Assembly: GCA_964643255.1 (NCBI GenBank)
Contig: CAZXSM010000078.1
Span: 1-9,165, forward strand
DNA from: JAAYRG01 sp964643255
GTDB lineage: Bacteria; Bacillota; Clostridia; Lachnospirales; Lachnospiraceae
Length of the DNA stretch: 9,165 nucleotides
Reading direction: 5' to 3'
The notes under the pieces were generated by a model. It was not told where the DNA came from. It searched no databases and worked only from the letters and a program-made list of their open reading frames with translations. The translations under genes were made by a program, and so were the position numbers. Shown here piece after piece: positions 6,386-9,165 of this stretch (the first letter of the stretch is position 1; every line of letters starts with the position of its first letter).

Positions 6386-6520
6386 ATGCTTAAAGAAGAC
6401 TTAGTTGATTTACAGAAAAAAGTCTCATTACTATTGTCGAAAGGAAAATACGAAGAGACAATAAAAAATTGCCAAAAGTTACTCTATGTGAGATGGATAA
6501 GGCTTAATAAGCCACAGTAG
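6386..6520 (+). CDS. Small protein, possible degenerate Spo0E-like phosphatase
   Basis: A 44-residue ORF starts at the ATG at 6386 with GGAG (6373-6376) 9 bases upstream. The sequence predicts two amphipathic helices: KEDLVDLQKKVSLLLSKG (3-20), then EETIKNCQKLLYVRWIRLN (23-41). This is the size and two-helix plan of Spo0E-like aspartyl-phosphate phosphatases, which remove phosphate from Spo0A~P to delay sporulation. The segment NCQKL fits the start of the family signature SQELD, but the essential Asp is absent (Leu follows), and the helix after it seems short by about two residues. It could be an inactive variant, a decayed gene, or an unrelated small helical protein. A TPR-like N-terminal remnant is a weaker alternative. 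Confidence 0.5.
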   Translation: MLKEDLVDLQKKVSLLLSKGKYEETIKNCQKLLYVRWIRLNKPQ

Positions 6521-6564
6521 ACAGTAAAAAGCTAATTTGATAGCTTATATTAAATTCCCATACC

Positions 6565-6598
6565 AACTATTCGTTAAACTAGGGTTTCGCGAATAGTT
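6565..6598. repeat. Compound hairpin
   Basis: AACTATTCG (6565-6573) and CGAATAGTT (6590-6598) are perfect inverted copies. Inside them AAAC (6576-6579) pairs with GTTT (6584-6587) around the loop TAGG, leaving a symmetric 2x2 internal loop. No T-run follows on either strand, so it is not a typical terminator. It is richer in GC than its surroundings. Confidence 0.6.
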
Positions 6599-6706
6599 CC
6601 AATAAGTTCTTATACTAAGCTAGATACCTATACCTCTCTTTTATTTTCTATTATATACGATTTTATATGATAATATTGAATTTATTCTATTAATCTCTTA
6701 TTTGAA

Positions 6707-6730
6707 TCTTATTAATACTCTTATTAATAT
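6707..6730. repeat. Tandem 12-bp direct repeat
   Basis: TCTTATTAATAC (6707-6718) is followed at once by TCTTATTAATAT (6719-6730), identical at 11 of 12 positions. It abuts the inverted repeat at 6731. The origin may be replication slippage. Confidence 0.55.
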
Positions 6731-6776
6731 TAAAGTCTTTCCTATATGATTATTATCAAGTACAAGAAAGACTTTA
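6731..6776 (-). repeat. 11-bp inverted repeat downstream of selO
   Basis: TAAAGTCTTTC (6731-6741) and GAAAGACTTTA (6766-6776) are perfect inverted copies with a 24-base loop, in which TGAT/ATCA can pair further on the - strand. It lies 12 bases past the selO stop and may be its 3' end structure. No U-tract follows in that direction, so a classic terminator is doubtful. Confidence 0.5.
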
Positions 6777-6788
6777 CAGGTCAAGCTT

Positions 6789-8264
6789 TTAAGTTCCACA
6801 AAAGGTTCTGTAAGGTAATGTTGATGGCGGACCTACTTCAGAGTATTCTACTTGGTTCTCACTGTAAGCAAATGGATCCTTTAATACTTCTAGCAAATCC
6901 TCCATCACACTATAGTCTCCTTGGTTTGCAGCTGACAATGATTCTTCTACCCTATGGTTACGTGGAATGATCGCTGGATTGTTTTCTTTCATTAATTGTT
7001 TTATATCATCTTTTGATCCGTTTTGATTCTTAAGTCTGTTTTTCCAATTTTCATTCCATTGTTTGAATTCATTTGTCATAGATAAATCTAAACAATCTAA
7101 TTCCCCAAGGGTTAACCCTCTAAAGGTATTGGTATAGTCTGCTTTGTTTTTCTCCATAATTTCTAGTAGGTCTAATACCAAATCTTTATCTTCATCATTT
7201 TTACTAAAAATACCCAATTTCTTTAAATACCCATCTAGCCAATATCTATTATAATAATCATCAAACTTTGATACTTCATTAGTAGCAAGGTCTACTGCTG
7301 TCTCACTTTCATCATGAATTAGTGGTAATAATGTTTCGGCTAATCTTGCAAGATTCCAAGTCCCGATTTTGGGTTGATTACCGTATGAATAACGACCACC
7401 TGTATCTATAGAAGAAAATACTGTAGATGGGTCATAGGTATCCATAAATGCACAAGGACCGTAATCAATAGTTTCGCCACTAATTGTCATATTGTCAGTA
7501 TTCATTACTCCATGGATAAAACCAACTAATTGCCAGCTAGCTATTAGTTTTGCTTGTTTTTTTACTACTTCTTTTAGGAATAATAAGTATTTATCCTCAT
7601 CTGATCTAAGATTAAGATAATGTCTATTTATTGCGTAATCAGCTAAGGCTTGTACTTCATTTTTACTACCATAGACTGCAGCATATTGAAAGGTTCCAAC
7701 CCTAATATGACTTGATGCTACCCTAGTTAATATTGCTCCAGTTAAAGGGCCTTCACGAATTATATCCTCTCCAGTTGTAACAACTGCCAAACTACGAGTT
7801 GTAGGGATTCCAAGTCCATGCATAGCTTCACTAATAATATACTCTCTAAGCATGGGGCCTAAGGCTGCTCTCCCATCTCCTCCTCTTGAATATTTTGTTC
7901 TACCTGATCCTTTTAGCTGAATATCAAATCTTTTGCCTTCAGGACAAATATGTTCCCCAAGTAATACAGCTCTTCCATCCCCTAACATTGTGAAATGTCC
8001 AAATTGGTGGCCTGCATATGCCTGTGCTATAGGAGAAGCTTCCTTAGGAATGGTGGATCCACCGAATACTGATACTGCCTTATCACTTTTCAATGTATTA
8101 GTATCTAATCCTAATGAATCAACTAAGTCGTCATTAAGAATTATAAGTTTAGGTGATTTTACAGGGATTGGTTTTTGTTTTGAATATAACATTTGAGGTA
8201 ATTTAATATAAGTATTATCAAAGTTCCAGCCCATATTGCTATTGTTTTCAACATTTATATTCAT
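6789..8264 (-). CDS. selO: Protein adenylyltransferase SelO (YdiU/UPF0061), Cys form
   Basis: This 491-residue pseudokinase-fold enzyme transfers AMP from ATP to Ser/Thr/Tyr of proteins, a known SelO activity linked to redox stress. Signatures are GWNFDNTY (12-19), AYAGHQFGHF (82-91), LKGSGRTKYSRGGDGRA (117-133) with the ATP-contacting Lys118, Glu146, HGVMNTDNM (251-259) with Asp257-Asn258, and DYGP with metal-binding Asp267. The C-terminus ends FCGT. Cys489 takes the place of the selenocysteine of animal SelO, and Cys271 sits where the partner Cys of the E. coli disulfide lies, so redox gating is possible. The start at 8264 is chosen because AAAAGGA (8280-8274) precedes it by 9 bases and the predicted promoter lies just upstream. 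An in-frame ATG at 8357 would place the promoter inside the gene. The length is normal and nothing is missing. Confidence 0.93.
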   Translation of the reverse strand: MNINVENNSNMGWNFDNTYIKLPQMLYSKQKPIPVKSPKLIILNDDLVDSLGLDTNTLKSDKAVSVFGGSTIPKEASPIAQAYAGHQFGHFTMLGDGRAVLLGEHICPEGKRFDIQLKGSGRTKYSRGGDGRAALGPMLREYIISEAMHGLGIPTTRSLAVVTTGEDIIREGPLTGAILTRVASSHIRVGTFQYAAVYGSKNEVQALADYAINRHYLNLRSDEDKYLLFLKEVVKKQAKLIASWQLVGFIHGVMNTDNMTISGETIDYGPCAFMDTYDPSTVFSSIDTGGRYSYGNQPKIGTWNLARLAETLLPLIHDESETAVDLATNEVSKFDDYYNRYWLDGYLKKLGIFSKNDEDKDLVLDLLEIMEKNKADYTNTFRGLTLGELDCLDLSMTNEFKQWNENWKNRLKNQNGSKDDIKQLMKENNPAIIPRNHRVEESLSAANQGDYSVMEDLLEVLKDPFAYSENQVEYSEVGPPSTLPYRTFCGT

Positions 8265-8303
8265 ACTTTTAAGTCCTTTTATCTTATTTTGAGTTTCCTT
8301 TAT

Positions 8304-8333
8304 ATTATATACCCATATATAAAATATATCCAA
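8304..8333 (-). promoter_or_regulatory. Predicted sigma-A promoter for selO
   Basis: On the - strand, TTGGAT (8333-8328) and TATAAT (8309-8304) are separated by 18 bases. Transcription would start near 8297, about 30 bases before the selO ATG. Together with the terminator upstream, this makes selO a unit separate from spoVAF. Confidence 0.5.
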
Positions 8334-8357
8334 ATAAGCCTTAGAAAAATAATACAT

Positions 8358-8413
8358 AAAAACAAGCTAATTAATCCTCCTCATACATATATTAAGATTA
8401 ATTAGCTTTTTTT
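8358..8413 (-). terminator. Rho-independent terminator after spoVAF
   Basis: AAGCTAATTAATC (8364-8376) and GATTAATTAGCTT (8396-8408) form a perfect 13-bp stem with a 19-base loop. On the - strand the hairpin lies 15 bases after the spoVAF stop and is followed by GTTTTT. On the + strand a run of seven T (8407-8413) follows, so it is symmetric. Confidence 0.85.
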
Positions 8414-8422
8414 ATTATGTTT

Positions 8423-9165
8423 TTATTTATCTTCACTTTTTAAATCTGGAATTGGTCTTCTAAACAATATATGAGATAAAGCTTTCCAATCAAAGGGAAT
8501 TAGTGGCCAGGTATATTTCTTACCATGTTTAAAAGAGTTTGTTCGATAGGTAATTATAAATACAATTAATAATCCAATAAGGAAACCAGGAAAATCAAAT
8601 AAACCGGTTAAAACTAATAAGAATAGTCGAAACAAACGAATGGCCATGGAAAATTCCATACTAGGAGTTGCAAATGTTCCAATTGCTGTAACAGCCATAT
8701 ATAAGACTGTTTCTGGTACAAACATACCTACTGTTACTGCTAAGTCACTTAGTAGTAAACCCCCAATAATGCCAAGGGGAGTTGTTAGGGCACTAGGTGT
8801 ATGAATGGATGATAATCGTAAAAGATCTAAACCAAATTCTAATAGTAGAAATTGTATTATTATAGGAATCTTACTAGCATCTTTTGGTCCAATAAATTGT
8901 AAGAAATAAGGTAATATCTCTTTATGCATTACTAGTAAATACCACAAGGGTGGTAATATTAGGCCACATATCATTCCTATAAAGCGAACCCACCTTAAAT
9001 ATGTTCCTACAGACACATTTTGATAATAATCTTCAGCATGCTGAGTGAAATGAAACATGGTGACAGGAAGAATCATTACACTTGGAGAGGTATCTACTAT
9101 TATAGCAATATGGCCTTCCATTAAATGTGCAGCAACCACATCTGGTCTCTCAGTAAATTTAGCCT
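8423..9165 (-). CDS. spoVAF: Stage V sporulation protein AF (GerA family), C-terminal part
   Basis: The frame is open from the right edge to a TAA at 8425-8423, showing the last 246 residues. The full protein is near 490 residues, so roughly half is missing beyond the window. The start seen inside the frame (GTG at 9139) is internal, since family motif TERPDVVAAHL runs through it. SpoVAF-specific stretches are EGHIAIIVDTSPSVMILP, FTQHAEDYYQN, LRWVRF, the SSIHTPSALTTPLGIIGG segment and AIGTFATPSMEFSMA. At least four to five hydrophobic membrane segments follow, and a basic tail ends the protein. It resembles SpoVAF more than a germinant-receptor A subunit because of the DTSPSV and QHAE motifs. 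SpoVAF sits in the spore inner membrane and is related to ion release and amplification of germination. It is normally the last gene of a spoVA cluster, which would lie past the right edge. Confidence 0.88.
   Translation of the reverse strand, partial: AKFTERPDVVAAHLMEGHIAIIVDTSPSVMILPVTMFHFTQHAEDYYQNVSVGTYLRWVRFIGMICGLILPPLWYLLVMHKEILPYFLQFIGPKDASKIPIIIQFLLLEFGLDLLRLSSIHTPSALTTPLGIIGGLLLSDLAVTVGMFVPETVLYMAVTAIGTFATPSMEFSMAIRLFRLFLLVLTGLFDFPGFLIGLLIVFIITYRTNSFKHGKKYTWPLIPFDWKALSHILFRRPIPDLKSEDK

Larger units (their letters stand above)
6521..6788. other. Repeat-rich non-coding interval
   Basis: No convincing coding frame is seen in these 268 bases between the small ORF and the selO stop. They hold a weak 6-bp hairpin (6529-6546), a compound hairpin (6565-6598), a tandem 12-bp repeat (6707-6730) and an 11-bp inverted repeat (6731-6776), the last three listed separately. 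The stretch between 6600 and 6706 is AT-rich with no recognised element. Confidence 0.6.

Noticed and set aside
6746..6970. Open frame on the + strand over the selO 3' end
   Set aside because: It mostly overlaps the conserved end of selO antisense and has no recognisable protein features.
7933..8196. Open frame on the + strand inside selO
   Set aside because: Antisense to the conserved N-terminal half of selO, with no ribosome site.
8265..8357. Longer selO start at the ATG at 8357
   Set aside because: The extra 31 residues do not resemble the family, a ribosome site stands before 8264, and a likely promoter falls inside the extension.
1..9165. tRNA, rRNA, CRISPR array, insertion sequence or phage genes
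   Set aside because: No cloverleaf, regularly spaced repeat series, transposase or phage-type protein was seen in the sequence on either strand.

Overview
The window reads as a low-GC, spore-forming Firmicute, most likely of the Clostridia/Tissierellia type. Strong AGGAGG-type ribosome sites, sigma-A-like promoters, long AT-rich intergenic regions and poly-U hairpin terminators all fit this. The C-terminal half of the spore protein SpoVAF, at the right edge, shows that the host makes endospores. No transposase, phage gene, CRISPR array, tRNA or rRNA was seen, so this is mostly ordinary chromosome with some notable arrangements.

Layout. 1-209 is the tail of an unrecognised + strand gene. It converges on a metal-dependent amidohydrolase (1149-313, - strand), with a bidirectional terminator between them. 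1150-1519 is a divergent control region. It holds a - strand promoter and a folded leader candidate for the amidohydrolase, and a good + strand promoter for a DUF1836 regulator-like gene (1520-2095). That gene is translationally coupled to a DegV/FakB-type fatty-acid-binding protein (2106-2966), and a terminator follows. Next come an OmpR-type response regulator (3172-3882), its histidine kinase (3882-5327, overlapping by one base) and a GerMN-domain lipoprotein (5432-6172), closed by a 22-bp perfect hairpin. A 44-codon ORF that may be a degenerate Spo0E-like protein (6386-6520) is followed by about 270 bases of non-coding DNA with several inverted and direct repeats. On the - strand, spoVAF (edge to 8423) ends at a terminator. 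selO (8264-6789), a pseudokinase-fold AMPylase, follows with its own promoter.

How the genes work together. Three modules can be read. (1) DUF1836-DegV looks like a lipid-related pair with a possible DNA-binding partner. (2) Response regulator, kinase and GerMN lipoprotein resemble in order and domain content the actinobacterial MtrA-MtrB-LpqB system. This suggests that the lipoprotein acts outside the membrane as a partner of the kinase. (3) spoVAF and selO share a strand but are separated by a terminator and a promoter, so they are probably separate transcription units. The best candidates for undescribed biology are the kinase/GerMN-lipoprotein module, the folded leader before the amidohydrolase, and the small Spo0E-like ORF with the repeat-rich DNA behind it.
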